A stretch of DNA of 64,000 bases, from contig CALAMI010000013.1 of assembly GCA_937925685.1 (NCBI GenBank), positions 1 to 64,000 on the forward strand, written 5' to 3'. Origin of the DNA: Candidatus Binatia bacterium. Its GTDB lineage: Bacteria > Desulfobacterota > Binatia > HRBIN30. Below, piece by piece: positions 56,046 to 64,000 of this stretch (its first letter is position 1; every line of letters starts with the position of its first letter). The position numbers and the translations under genes are program-made. Below the pieces are notes generated by a model that saw only the letters and a list, made by a program, of their open reading frames with translations, was not told the DNA's origin and made no database searches.

Positions 56046-56162
56046 ACGAGGGCGACGCTCGCGGCAAAGAACCGGGAGCGCTTGCTGTGGGTGGCGGTTG
56101 AGTCTTCGAGCCAAGGAGTGTAAATAGGGTGGCCAACGCGAGCGACAAAGGAAGGAGGCATT

Positions 56163-56789
56163 TTGGTATTTCGCGGACGAGGCCCACGGTTTGTTCCCCC
56201 ACCACCGGATCAGCATCGGATCAATCGTTACATTCGGGCGCCCAGGGTTCGTTTGATTGGTCCTGACGGTACCCAGATCGGCATTGTTCCTATCGAAGAA
56301 GCCCTCCGCCGTGCTGAGGAAGCGCAGCTCGACCTCGTCGAAGTTGCGCCCAACGCCGACCCTCCCGTATGCCGCATCATGGACTACGGGAAGTTCAAGT
56401 ATCAGCAACACAAGAAGGAGGCAGAGGCACGGCGAAAACAAGCGACTACCACGGTGAAAGAATTGCGACTGGGTTACCGTACGGACGTGGGTGATCTCGA
56501 GCGGCAAATCCAGAAAGGGCGGGAATTTTTGCAGGGAGGGGATCGCGTCAAATACGTTTTGCGCTTCCGGGGGCGGGAAATGGCTTATCAGGAGCTGGGC
56601 CGTGAAAAGCTTCTCAAGGTGTGTGAGGCGCTCTCTGACATCGCCGCTCCCGAGGGCACACCGAAAATGGAAGGCCGCATGCTCAGCATTGTTTTGGCTC
56701 CGGTAAGCAAGAAGAAGGCAAAGAGCTCCCAGCAGGTTGCTTCGGGTAGCGACGAGCCTGAGCGAGCCGAACGATCGGGCGCAAGGTAG
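56163..56789 (+). CDS. infC: Translation initiation factor IF-3
   Basis: IF-3, 208 residues with the usual N-terminal (RINRYIRAPRVRLIGPDGTQ) and C-terminal (VKELRLGYRTDVGDLERQI; KYVLRFRGREM) domains and an added polar tail of about 25 residues. There is no ATG at the start: AGGAGG (56153-56158) is followed by C, ATT (56160) and TTG (56163), both in frame. TTG fits the spacing (4 bases); ATT is the start used by infC in enterobacteria for autoregulation. A weak promoter (TTGAGT 17 bases TAAATA, 56098-56126) is possible. rpmI and rplT do not follow. Confidence 0.93.
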   Translation: MVFRGRGPRFVPPPPDQHRINRYIRAPRVRLIGPDGTQIGIVPIEEALRRAEEAQLDLVEVAPNADPPVCRIMDYGKFKYQQHKKEAEARRKQATTTVKELRLGYRTDVGDLERQIQKGREFLQGGDRVKYVLRFRGREMAYQELGREKLLKVCEALSDIAAPEGTPKMEGRMLSIVLAPVSKKKAKSSQQVASGSDEPERAERSGAR

Positions 56790-56887
56790 CGGTGTGGCCG
56801 CCGCACGGCCCGATCGCGAAGACGCTTAATCCGTGGTGTCCACGGTCGTTCCTGCCCGGATGTTTTGCGCCCCGCGACTCCGGGGCG

Positions 56888-57571
56888 TCACGTTAGGCTG
56901 CGGCTGGGTGCGGAAGGTAGGATCACCACCCGTTGGCCTCTAAGTGCCAGACGACCCTGCGCCCATAACCGAATGGCTGCCGGATAGAGCCGGCGTTCTA
57001 CGGCCTGTACCCTGAGAGCTAACGTTTCGGGAGTGTCATCGTCGAGTACCGGTACGCACTCTTGGAAGATGATGGGGCCGTGGTCGTACTCATCGTCAGC
57101 GAAATGCACGGTGCAGCCGGTTACCTTTACGCCAGCGTCTAAAACTGCCCGGTGGACATGAAGGCCGTAAAACCCCTGCCCAGAAAATGCAGGGATCAGG
57201 GCCGGGTGCACATTAAGAACTCGGTACTGATAGCGGCCACGCAACTGGAATTTGGAAAGGAAGCCTGCGAGCACCACGAGATCCACATCAAGAGGCTCCA
57301 GAACAGCGTGGAGTGCATCGTTGAAGGCTTCGACCGACGAGAACTCTCGGCGGGGTACAACGTGACAACGAATTCCTGCGCGTTGTGCCCTTACTAGACC
57401 GAAGGCATCTCGGCGCGAGGCGACAACCACTTCGATGTGCGCGTGCAAATCCCCACGTTGAATCTGATCGATCAAATTTTGCAAAGTCGATCCACCGCCG
57501 GAGAGTAACACTGCTAGTCGTGGCGCCTGCCCTCCGGTGCCGGGAATCGTCACCAGCGATGGTATCGTCAT
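56888..57571 (-). CDS. purN: Phosphoribosylglycinamide formyltransferase
   Basis: Purine-synthesis enzyme that adds a formyl group from 10-formyl-THF to GAR. 227 residues: LAVLLSGGGSTLQNLID (phosphate loop), NVHPALIPAFSGQGFYG (catalytic Asn and His), GCTVHFADDEYDHGPII (catalytic Asp), VQAVERRLYP. The ATG at 57571 overlaps the stop of the GT2 gene upstream by four bases, so the two are co-translated. A longer frame reading to 57811 is a shadow. The C-terminal end is slightly extended (RVVILPSAPSRSLT). Confidence 0.92.
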   Translation of the reverse strand: MTIPSLVTIPGTGGQAPRLAVLLSGGGSTLQNLIDQIQRGDLHAHIEVVVASRRDAFGLVRAQRAGIRCHVVPRREFSSVEAFNDALHAVLEPLDVDLVVLAGFLSKFQLRGRYQYRVLNVHPALIPAFSGQGFYGLHVHRAVLDAGVKVTGCTVHFADDEYDHGPIIFQECVPVLDDDTPETLALRVQAVERRLYPAAIRLWAQGRLALRGQRVVILPSAPSRSLT

Positions 57572-58503
57572 GGCGCGTTCTCGCGAATTTCGAGGACGAT
57601 TGCCTGAAGGATGAGTTCGAAGCCAATAAGAAAGGGGAGAACACTCAACATCACCGTGCCTGTGGGTGCTGGGTGGCCGGTCCAGATGGACAGCGCCCAA
57701 TTCCACAGCCCATAGCCGAGTCCGAACAGCATTAACGGTCCCCCGAGCAACCATAAGACCGCGATCGGCGAAAAATCTCGGAGTACGTACTTCTCCCAGA
57801 TTCGTCGCCACAAGCCACGAAGAAGACGCGGCGGAAAAGTGAGAAGCACTTTCCAGATGCGCAGATCCGACTCCTCCTCTCCATAGTGAGCCGGGATCGC
57901 GACGTCTTTCACCTTGACCCCGTGGATGTTCAAGTGGATCAGCATGTCGTTCTCAAAGAAAAAGTCGCGGGCAATCTTCTCATGGGATAAGCGCGTAAAT
58001 ACCTCCGCTCGAATGGCCAAAAAGCCATTTTGCGGATCAAAAATCCGCCAGTAACCAGATGCGAGTTTGGTCAGAAAGGTGAGAAAAACATTCCCTATGA
58101 GGCGTAACGTTGGCATGTGCCGCAGAGCATCCGTGTGGAGAAAGCGATTCGCTTTTGAGTACCCGCAGCCCTCGTGTATTAGAGGGTGCAAAAGTTGGGG
58201 GATGTCCTGAGGGTCCATCTGCCCGTCCCCGTCTACCTTCACCAAAAGTGTTGCGCCGGCTTGGGCTGCTTCCTTCATACCAGCGAGGGTCGCCGCTCCT
58301 ACCCCGCCTGGCTTGTCCCTCCGCAGAATGCGTACCCTTGGGTCGCCCACGGCTCGTGCTGCTGCAGCCGTTCCATCGGTGGAGCCGTCGTCGACGACAT
58401 ACACCAAATCCACAAATGCGGGGATGGCACGGAGAACATTGGGTAGGTGCGGTGCCTCGTTACGCGCTGGGATCACCACGGCAACCTTGTGCCCCTCGAA
58501 CAT
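57568..58503 (-). CDS. Family 2 glycosyltransferase with C-terminal membrane segments
   Basis: A 311-residue polyprenyl-phosphate glycosyltransferase-like protein (ArnC/DPMS group): VAVVIPARNEAPHLPNVL, VVDDGSTDGTAAAA, VKVDGDGQMDPQDIP, FDPQNGFLAIR, and two C-terminal membrane helices (LLGGPLMLFGLGYGLW; VMLSVLPFLIGFELILQAI). It should load a sugar onto a polyprenyl phosphate at the inner membrane. Start ATG 58503. Confidence 0.88.
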   Translation of the reverse strand: MFEGHKVAVVIPARNEAPHLPNVLRAIPAFVDLVYVVDDGSTDGTAAAARAVGDPRVRILRRDKPGGVGAATLAGMKEAAQAGATLLVKVDGDGQMDPQDIPQLLHPLIHEGCGYSKANRFLHTDALRHMPTLRLIGNVFLTFLTKLASGYWRIFDPQNGFLAIRAEVFTRLSHEKIARDFFFENDMLIHLNIHGVKVKDVAIPAHYGEEESDLRIWKVLLTFPPRLLRGLWRRIWEKYVLRDFSPIAVLWLLGGPLMLFGLGYGLWNWALSIWTGHPAPTGTVMLSVLPFLIGFELILQAIVLEIRENAP

Positions 58504-58714
58504 GGTCGTGCAGTTAACCGAAGGTGTTTTCTTGTGCTAGCTGGTCTCCGCCGTGCTGCCAAGGTGGAGGAACAGAACCAGAAGGCAATCACCGATGGAC
58601 AAGAAAAGCCCTGAAAATGACCGCTGTGTCAGGGAAAACGCTGGCTGCGCTTGCGACACCAAACCACAATTTTTATAGGGACGAAACAACACCGCCAGCG
58701 TGTCGGAGGGGAAA

Positions 58715-59809
58715 ATGATGTTTCGAGATATCGCACTACCTGCAAGTGGCCCGCGGGATGCCATCATGACCCGGTACGAAGCGGTGTTCGACTGGGAATA
58801 TAAGTTTCGTCGCGAAGAACTGGTTCGATTGTACGAGAAGGGCAAGCGACTCCAGTGGAACGCCACGACGGACATTGATTGGACCATTGACGTAGATCCG
58901 GAGCGGGTGCGACCGGAAAACGTGGATGCCTTTGATACCGTGCTGCAACCGCCCGAGAAGTTAGACGTGGCAACGCGACGGAAGCTCAAGCACCACATGG
59001 ATGCCTGGATGCTCTCGCAGTTTATGCATGGCGAGCAAGGTGCCTTGTTGGCAACCGCGCAACTTGTTTGTGCCGTGCCGTACACGGAGGCAAAGTTCTA
59101 CGCAGCGAACCAGGTGGCGGACGAAGCACGCCACGTTGAGGTATACCGGCGTTACCTGACTGAAAAGCTTGGATTGAGTTACCCCATAAATCCGCACCTC
59201 CGCACCCTTCTCGACCAGATCATTCGTGAGTCCCGTTGGGACATGGTGTACCTCGGCATGCAAATCATGGTCGAAGGACTGGCATTGGCTGCATTTGGCT
59301 TGATGCGTTTTATTCAGCCAGATGAACCGCTGATCCAACAAATTACCGGCTATGTCATGCGCGACGAAGCTCGACATGTGGCCTTTGGTGTGCTCTCGCT
59401 CGAAGATCTGTACACGAAGGAGATGTCCTCTGCAGAGCTGAAAGAGCGCGAGGAATTTGTCATCGAAGCCACCATTCTCATGCGCGACCGCTTGCTCATG
59501 GGGGAGGTATGGGAGCGAGTGGGCCTCGATCCAAAGGTATGGCTCCCGTGGTCTTTGACCACGCCGTTTATGGTCGGCTTTCGTCAGATTCTCTTTTCCA
59601 AGATCGTTCCTAATTTGCGCCGCCTAGGGCTGTTAACTCCGAGAGTCCGCGACAAATTCCATGAGTTAGGCATCCTCGGGTATGAATCGATGCCCGACTC
59701 GACCCAGGAAGAGGAAACCAGTGTTCCTCCAGCGCTACTGCAGTTTTTCTACCAATTGCAAGCGGCTGGAGCGAACCTCACTCCTTCCCCGCCGGTGAAG
59801 CATGGATAA
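58715..59809 (+). CDS. Ferritin-like diiron protein (AurF/ribonucleotide-reductase-R2-like)
   Basis: A 364-residue soluble helical protein. Likely diiron ligands are E107 (MHGEQGALL), E137/H140 (DEARHVEVY), E187 (VEGLAL) and E218/H221 (RDEARHVAFG), the ferritin-like four-helix pattern with duplicated DEARH motifs. Family members include oxygenases and R2-like ligand-binding oxidases, so an oxidation role is likely but the substrate is unknown. Two ATGs (58715, 58718) follow GGAGGGG. The 3' end overlaps the convergent hypothetical gene by 32 bases. Confidence 0.82.
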   Translation: MMFRDIALPASGPRDAIMTRYEAVFDWEYKFRREELVRLYEKGKRLQWNATTDIDWTIDVDPERVRPENVDAFDTVLQPPEKLDVATRRKLKHHMDAWMLSQFMHGEQGALLATAQLVCAVPYTEAKFYAANQVADEARHVEVYRRYLTEKLGLSYPINPHLRTLLDQIIRESRWDMVYLGMQIMVEGLALAAFGLMRFIQPDEPLIQQITGYVMRDEARHVAFGVLSLEDLYTKEMSSAELKEREEFVIEATILMRDRLLMGEVWERVGLDPKVWLPWSLTTPFMVGFRQILFSKIVPNLRRLGLLTPRVRDKFHELGILGYESMPDSTQEEETSVPPALLQFFYQLQAAGANLTPSPPVKHG

Positions 59810-60416
59810 GCGAGTGCAGGAGGTGGCGGAGCGCCTCGTCGCTTTCTGCTGCTAGCAGCTCTCGCAGCCGCGTTTGCTCGTGGCGCTCGAGCGGGCTCGA
59901 TTCACTTACGGTTGCACGTAACGTCAGAGCCGCTTGGTAGCGCCAATGTAAGCCGTGAGCCTGCAACAATTCGAAGAGCGCTTGGCGAGGCAAAGTGGGG
60001 GTCCGGCCTTTAACCTGCTTCCATAACCGGCGTAGGGCGCGATGGACAACTTGTTGGTCTTGCCGCTCTAGCGGGAAGATGACCCCACGCGGCGCGATGT
60101 CTTTCCAGGCGTTGGCCTCCTGGCGGAGAAAAACCACGAACCAGCCGTCCTTGGGTAGCGCTGTTTCCATGTGCACCAACAGTGGCGTGGCCAGTGGGCG
60201 CTCGCACCACGACGTCGGCTGCGCGAATTGGACAAGACCCCGCCCCCGCATGTCGGCGCTAGTTTCCACCACCCGGCCAGCGATCATACAGTCGCTGTCG
60301 TGCACCAACTGCAAGAGTAGAGGGCGAAACCATGGGACGTGCCCGGCGCCTTCGGACGCGACGGCGAGCACACTGAGGTAAATTAGGAGGGTGGTAACCC
60401 GAACGTGCGACGACAT
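59778..60416 (-). CDS. Hypothetical exported protein
   Basis: 212 residues. N-terminal signal peptide (VTTLLIYLSVLAVASEGAG) then a mainly beta N-terminal half (DCMIAGRVVETSADM, LLVHMETALPKDGWFVVFL) and a helical C-terminal half (RLRELLAAESDEALRHLLHSL). No family recognised. It overlaps the end of the ferritin-like gene by 32 bases and overlaps the upstream ceramidase-like gene by 34 bases on the same strand, which suggests an operon. Confidence 0.7.
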   Translation of the reverse strand: MSSHVRVTTLLIYLSVLAVASEGAGHVPWFRPLLLQLVHDSDCMIAGRVVETSADMRGRGLVQFAQPTSWCERPLATPLLVHMETALPKDGWFVVFLRQEANAWKDIAPRGVIFPLERQDQQVVHRALRRLWKQVKGRTPTLPRQALFELLQAHGLHWRYQAALTLRATVSESSPLERHEQTRLRELLAAESDEALRHLLHSLIHASPAGKE

Positions 60417-62140
60417 GCTGCATTGGTTCGCATCTCGGTTTCGAAGCCCAGAAGCTGAAGCACCGTACAGTTCACCGCGGCTGCGATGTCGACGCCGACG
60501 GAGAGACGCTCATGGTAATGCGAAGGTACGCGGCGGTTCGGGAAGGCAGGATCGTACGATTGGCCATGGCACGCATCCCTGGCCTCTTCGTCGATCGAAG
60601 GAGCGGGGTAGAAGTCGTATCCTGGGACAATGTAGCCAAACTCATCTGGTGACAGGCCGAGGAAAATCCGGTAGCGAGCCCGCAAGAATGCAAGGAGGCC
60701 GGGTTCGTAAGGCTCGCCGGTGTGGGCCGCGGGGCAGTCCCGCCGGGCATGTTGTTCCACACCGTAAATGAGTTCCGGGAACACCTCCCCCGGTAGGGTG
60801 ACGAACTGTACCTGGGCCCGGCCATCACGGTCGAGAATTTGCAGGACTTGTTGTTCCATCGGTACACAAAACTGCGCGGTCGGCGGACAGTGCGTCGGAC
60901 TGAAGATCTCCTCATCGAGGTCGAGAAGGCCAATCTGGTAGGCAAAGAAAAACGTCGCATTGCTGCCACTGAGGTAGTAGCGGGAAGTCTTTACATCCAA
61001 GGTGTGAACGGGTAGCTCCTCAGCTCGGTTGAGGGCTCGAAGCGCTGCCTCACCTATCAGCTCTCCAAGGCGCTGCGTGCGTGCGAAACCAAGATCGTCT
61101 CTGCGGTCGAATTCGTTTGTCCCACCGGCCCGCGGGTCGGCATTTCCTACGCAAGTGTCGCCGACAATTTCCACGGCACCGAGATCGCCAGAGAAATACA
61201 GGGCGGTGCCGCCGAGAGCTTGCTCCACCCGACTGCGGATGAATCCGGGGAAATCAGAACTCACATACAAGTTTTCGTCTTCCAGCGATTCGGGATGGGT
61301 GTTCCAGTTTACCAGCGTCGCAACCGTCCGGTCCGTCTCGTCCAGGAACTGCAGGATGCGTAGCTCGTCATCGAAAAACCAAGGGGGGCGACAGCGGGTA
61401 CGCACCTGAAGCCCTCGGAGTGCTGGATCGAGCGAGGCATTGGTGACTGCAGCTCGCAGTCGCACGGGACGCATTCGGCTCGGGTTGCCTGCTTCGTTGA
61501 TGGCCCGAGCAACTTGCTGGTCGACGAAGGTGAGATACAGTGGGAACTTGCCATCGCGGAACATTTCCGAACCCCAAAGACCCAGCGGGTCCGGGGCTTC
61601 GTGGTTGTGGGTGCTACTGTAAAAAAAAGCGTCGATTCCCAGGGCAGGATCGACCATCGCTTCGGCTTTGGCGAAGCCGTAGTAGCGTCCGTGTTTCAAG
61701 CTGCCGACGAGGTCGACGCTGACCAGGGCAACCTTGGTGTTCCCGGCCTCGAGCACGATGGCTCGTGCCCAAATGTCGTCGTGGCAACCGAGGGCAATGC
61801 GATTAGAACCAAAACCCGCAAGAAAAATTCCATCGTACTTCGTGCGCGAACTGGGATCGAGCTGGGAATTGCGTGGGTCGTTCGTGTATGGTTCGCCGAG
61901 ATCCCAACGGCCGTTGCCGTTGCGATCCTCGTACACTTCGCCCCAGACACCGGTGGACGTGACTGGGCCATCCCAGTTAGGATTTTCGCCGCAGGGAGTG
62001 ATGGGAACCGCCGCAACACCCACCCGCAGGGGGGAAGTGGCGGTGCTGCTCTTGACGGGTTCGGCATCATCTCCACACGCGGTTACCAGAGTGCACAAAA
62101 ACGCGGCGACCAAAAGATGCTGTGAGGCATGCCTGAACAT
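60383..62140 (-). CDS. Neutral ceramidase-like lipoprotein with EF-hand loop
   Basis: 585 residues. Lipobox LVTAC gives C22. Near residues 72-83 is a perfect 12-residue EF-hand calcium loop (D72, N74, N76, G77, D80, E83). The body has features of the neutral/alkaline non-lysosomal ceramidase N-terminal domain: KVALVSVDLVGSL, SSTHNHEAPDPLG (metal His), LVNWNTHPESLED and FVTLPGEVFPELIYG. Many surface Cys remain (HCPP, HARRDCPAAH). A lipid amidase is plausible but specificity is unknown. ATG 62140 is chosen at the signal peptide. Confidence 0.72.
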   Translation of the reverse strand: MFRHASQHLLVAAFLCTLVTACGDDAEPVKSSTATSPLRVGVAAVPITPCGENPNWDGPVTSTGVWGEVYEDRNGNGRWDLGEPYTNDPRNSQLDPSSRTKYDGIFLAGFGSNRIALGCHDDIWARAIVLEAGNTKVALVSVDLVGSLKHGRYYGFAKAEAMVDPALGIDAFFYSSTHNHEAPDPLGLWGSEMFRDGKFPLYLTFVDQQVARAINEAGNPSRMRPVRLRAAVTNASLDPALRGLQVRTRCRPPWFFDDELRILQFLDETDRTVATLVNWNTHPESLEDENLYVSSDFPGFIRSRVEQALGGTALYFSGDLGAVEIVGDTCVGNADPRAGGTNEFDRRDDLGFARTQRLGELIGEAALRALNRAEELPVHTLDVKTSRYYLSGSNATFFFAYQIGLLDLDEEIFSPTHCPPTAQFCVPMEQQVLQILDRDGRAQVQFVTLPGEVFPELIYGVEQHARRDCPAAHTGEPYEPGLLAFLRARYRIFLGLSPDEFGYIVPGYDFYPAPSIDEEARDACHGQSYDPAFPNRRVPSHYHERLSVGVDIAAAVNCTVLQLLGFETEMRTNAACRRTFGLPPS

Positions 62141-62275
62141 GAGCCGTGTGCTTACCTGTCGCGGAGCCTGCAAGTCAACCCGAGCGCAATGGATCCGGAA
62201 AACGCGCAAGAACTGCGAGTTGGCCCCGCGCTAGTAGCCTTCTTTCCCTCGCGGTTTGTGGGTAAAAGGCTACCT

Positions 62276-62665
62276 ATGGCCGAGCTTTGCAATGCATGCG
62301 GTGCTTGTTGCCGGGTGATTTATGTGGAACAGTCGCCCGAGGAGATTCGTGCTGTTGCTCAGTTGACACGGGTCTTGGGGATTCCTTCGGATATGCAGTT
62401 CGCTGCCGAACATTGGCGGCCGCTGAGTCGTGAAGAAGCCATGCAGCGGAATCCGTTTTATACCCGGCAACTTCCCACAAACGCCCATTTGTATACCTGT
62501 GATCAGCTAGGCGAGGATGGCAAGTGCCAAAGCTACGAGAGCCGTCCACTGGTCTGCCGGGGATACCCATGGTACGGAGGAAAACCGGTGAAGGTCCCTT
62601 TGGCTGATCCGGACTGCGGATACGGACGGCAGCTGGATCCTCGACCGGTGTCGCCGGGGCGGTGA
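62276..62665 (+). CDS. YkgJ-type Cys-cluster protein
   Basis: A 129-residue protein with the zinc- or iron-binding Cys pattern of the YkgJ/PF03692 family: CNACGACCRVIYVEQSPEEI at the N-terminus, then TCDQLGEDGKCQSYESRP and VCRGYPWYGG near the end. The function of the family is poorly known. ATG 62276 follows AAAGG by 7 bases; the frame is open upstream to 62129, where it overlaps the ceramidase-like start on the other strand, but the extra residues are not conserved-looking. Confidence 0.8.
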   Translation: MAELCNACGACCRVIYVEQSPEEIRAVAQLTRVLGIPSDMQFAAEHWRPLSREEAMQRNPFYTRQLPTNAHLYTCDQLGEDGKCQSYESRPLVCRGYPWYGGKPVKVPLADPDCGYGRQLDPRPVSPGR

Positions 62666-62685
62666 CTCTCCGGGCGTTCCTCCGC

Positions 62686-62901
62686 TCAAACGCGCCGATT
62701 GGGAGGCGGTTCGAGCACGTCCTCGCCACGGAGGTCGGTGAGGAGCCGCGCCGCCTCGTGCCGCACTTCGATCAACTTGGGGTGCTGGAGGATCCACTCG
62801 AGCAGTACTTCGACTCTCCGAACCCACAACTGCGCCTCTTCTCGGGCCTGGGGATCCGAGACTGACTGGAGTGCGTCTTTGAGAGTGCGATCCACCGACA
62901 T
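62686..62901 (-). CDS. Small hypothetical protein
   Basis: 71 residues, helical and charged (SVDRTLKDALQSVSDPQAR; VLLEWILQHPKLIEVRHEA). No family recognised and no signal peptide. GAGG lies 6 bases before the ATG at 62901; the frame extends upstream to 63018 with a less convincing leader. It converges on the YkgJ-type gene with 20 bases between stops. Confidence 0.5.
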   Translation of the reverse strand: MSVDRTLKDALQSVSDPQAREEAQLWVRRVEVLLEWILQHPKLIEVRHEAARLLTDLRGEDVLEPPPNRRV

Positions 62902-63304
62902 TGAGTTCCTCAGCTCCTCATCCACATATGCGGTTGGGCGCCTGCGCGCCTCACGACGAAGCATTACTAACAATAAAAGTGTAGGTCCCTCGTCAAGGGA
63001 TTCATCGAAGGAACACACAGCAACGAAGCCCCCGAGGGTACGTCTTACGGTTGCCGTTGTGCTGAGTCGTTCTGCCAGCCTTTCGACTATAGACCATCGA
63101 AGTTGAGAGCCCCGATATTGTCCTGGTCAAGCTTCGGAGAACACAGCGCAGCGACCTCCTCGTCGGTACGGCCATGGCTGTGCGGTTCAGCCGCGAACGG
63201 CTAACGCCCTGCGCATCAGGCAAGCAGGGAGGCCTTTTTGTGGTGTCTGCTGCTGGAGCCACATTTGCGACAAGACACAAAGGGCTTTGCACGCCAATGC
63301 TTGG

Positions 63305-63643
63305 TTAACGCTGTTGTTTCTTCCCCTTCGACCGTCTTGGTGCGCCTTCCCGTAGCACGTTAATCCGCCGCCCGGTTGCGGAGGCGATCGCCGAGAGAAC
63401 ATCACTGGCAGGATGCACGCGCATGCGCAGGGTGGAGCCATAGTGCAACACAAACGTATTCACGGTCTCGACCGAATCTGCCTCGAAAATCGCCACCCCC
63501 CGGAAAGCCGGCTCGTGATCCGGCCAAATGTACTCGCCGATGAAGCGAAAACCCTCCGGCATGTGTTCGGACCACTCGAGCCGCTTAGCAATGGCAGTGT
63601 CGACATCCTCCCAACGAAGATCGTATTCCGCAACAAACAACAT
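63305..63643 (-). CDS. DUF3303-like small protein
   Basis: 112 residues with the ferredoxin-like (dimeric alpha-beta barrel) look of DUF3303: MLFVAEYDLRWEDVDTA, HMPEGFRFIGEYIWPD, RGVAIFEADSVETVNTF and a basic Lys/Arg tail. Function unknown. ATG 63643 starts the first strand, 10 bases after the stop of the upstream PhaC-like gene, so co-transcription is likely. Confidence 0.72.
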   Translation of the reverse strand: MLFVAEYDLRWEDVDTAIAKRLEWSEHMPEGFRFIGEYIWPDHEPAFRGVAIFEADSVETVNTFVLHYGSTLRMRVHPASDVLSAIASATGRRINVLREGAPRRSKGKKQQR

Positions 63644-63653
63644 GGCCCTGTCC

Positions 63654-64000
63654 TCATCTGCGTCTTGCGGTACGCTCCGCCGCCCGCCTTACAGATTGTT
63701 TGCTCGACTCCGACAACGGCCGGCGTGCACCGACGGCGTGGAGTTTATGCGAACGCGTGGAAAGCCACTGCACCATTGGTTTCCACACCTGCACCGGAGC
63801 ATTGGCCCCGGCTAAAATGCCCATGTGACCTGCTGGAACTAGGAGAAACGTCTTGTCCTGGCTCCCGACCTTGTCCATAAGGGCTCGCACCGATGCAGGT
63901 GGGGCAACGAGGTCGGTCTTCCCCGCGAACGCGATTAAGGAACTTTGCACCTCACGGAGATGAACCACTCGGCCACCTAAGGTAAGCTGCCCACGTACGA
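63654..64000 (-). CDS. PHA synthase/alpha-beta hydrolase C-terminus (partial)
   Basis: The frame is open to the right edge, so only the last 115 residues are seen. SLIAFAGKTDLVAPPASVRALM and VPAGHMGILAGANAPVQVW match the C-terminal region of PhaC-like alpha/beta hydrolases, where the Asp (KTDLVAP) and His (AGHMG) are catalytic. A basic Ser/Arg-rich tail follows. Class and substrate cannot be judged from the fragment; polyhydroxyalkanoate synthase or a related acyltransferase is most likely. Confidence 0.75.
   Translation of the reverse strand, partial: VRGQLTLGGRVVHLREVQSSLIAFAGKTDLVAPPASVRALMDKVGSQDKTFLLVPAGHMGILAGANAPVQVWKPMVQWLSTRSHKLHAVGARRPLSESSKQSVRRAAERTARRR

Noticed and set aside
56867..56889. 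CGCCCCG/CGGGGCG hairpin near the purN stop
   Set aside because: The stem is good, but neither strand has a T tract after it, so I did not call a terminator.

Overview
The window is high-GC (about 60%, my estimate) chromosomal DNA of a Gram-negative bacterium. It has outer-membrane machinery: an OmpA-type porin, an Mla-type lipid transporter, a copper RND efflux system with a TolC-like lipoprotein, and several predicted lipoproteins. It also has secreted proteins with Cys-rich repeats of the CGNGVLEPGEQCDDGN kind, which are common in Myxococcota and in Binatota/deltaproteobacteria-like lineages. A deltaproteobacteria- or Binatota-like host is my inference, not proven. I see no phage, transposase, integrase, CRISPR array, rRNA or tRNA.

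Layout. 1-2379 (-) is the start of a large secreted protein with three nidogen-like repeats followed by 32-residue disintegrin-like Cys repeats; it runs off the left edge. 2.7-7.7 kb holds a DUF456 membrane protein, a zinc alcohol dehydrogenase, an EVE protein with a tandem thiol-fold protein, a VOC protein and an OmpA porin ending in a strong terminator shared with the opposite strand. 7.8-15.9 kb (-) is one tightly packed operon, in transcription order: MlaE with a STAS domain, MlaF, MlaD, a PqiC-like lipoprotein, an active/inactive M16 peptidase pair, and a TMTC-like membrane TPR protein. 16.6-25.7 kb (+) is a copper-export cluster: a small Cys-rich exported protein, an outer-membrane channel, a CusB-like adaptor, a CusA-like RND pump with an extra Cys-containing insertion, and a copper P-type ATPase with two YHS domains.

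25.7-36.3 kb (-) carries a PQQ sugar dehydrogenase, argJ, a secA with an unusually long coiled-coil insertion, and a 4-bp-overlap operon of glycosyltransferase, unknown protein, SPL-like radical SAM protein and murI. A small membrane protein sits upstream. 36.4-38.8 kb (+) has PolX and a stand-alone Hint-fold protein. 38.8-42.8 kb (-) has a glycerophosphodiesterase and a GMC oxidoreductase operon. 43.1-46.1 kb (+) is a PAS histidine kinase with an NtrC-type sigma-54 regulator. 46.2-50.6 kb has a minimal metallopeptidase, two lipoproteins, mdh and sucC. 50.8-64 kb holds a fused glycosyltransferase-methyltransferase, a UvrD-type helicase, TusA, an orphan membrane sensor, infC, purN with a glycosyltransferase, a ferritin-like diiron protein, a ceramidase-like lipoprotein, a YkgJ-type Cys-cluster protein, and at the right edge the C-terminus of a PhaC-like hydrolase.

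The clearest multi-gene systems are the envelope lipid-transport/proteolysis operon and the copper-export cluster. I did not find a system that I could defend as wholly new. The best leads are the disintegrin-like secreted protein, the CusA insertion with its Cys-rich partner, the SecA insertion, the stand-alone Hint protein and the SPL-like operon.
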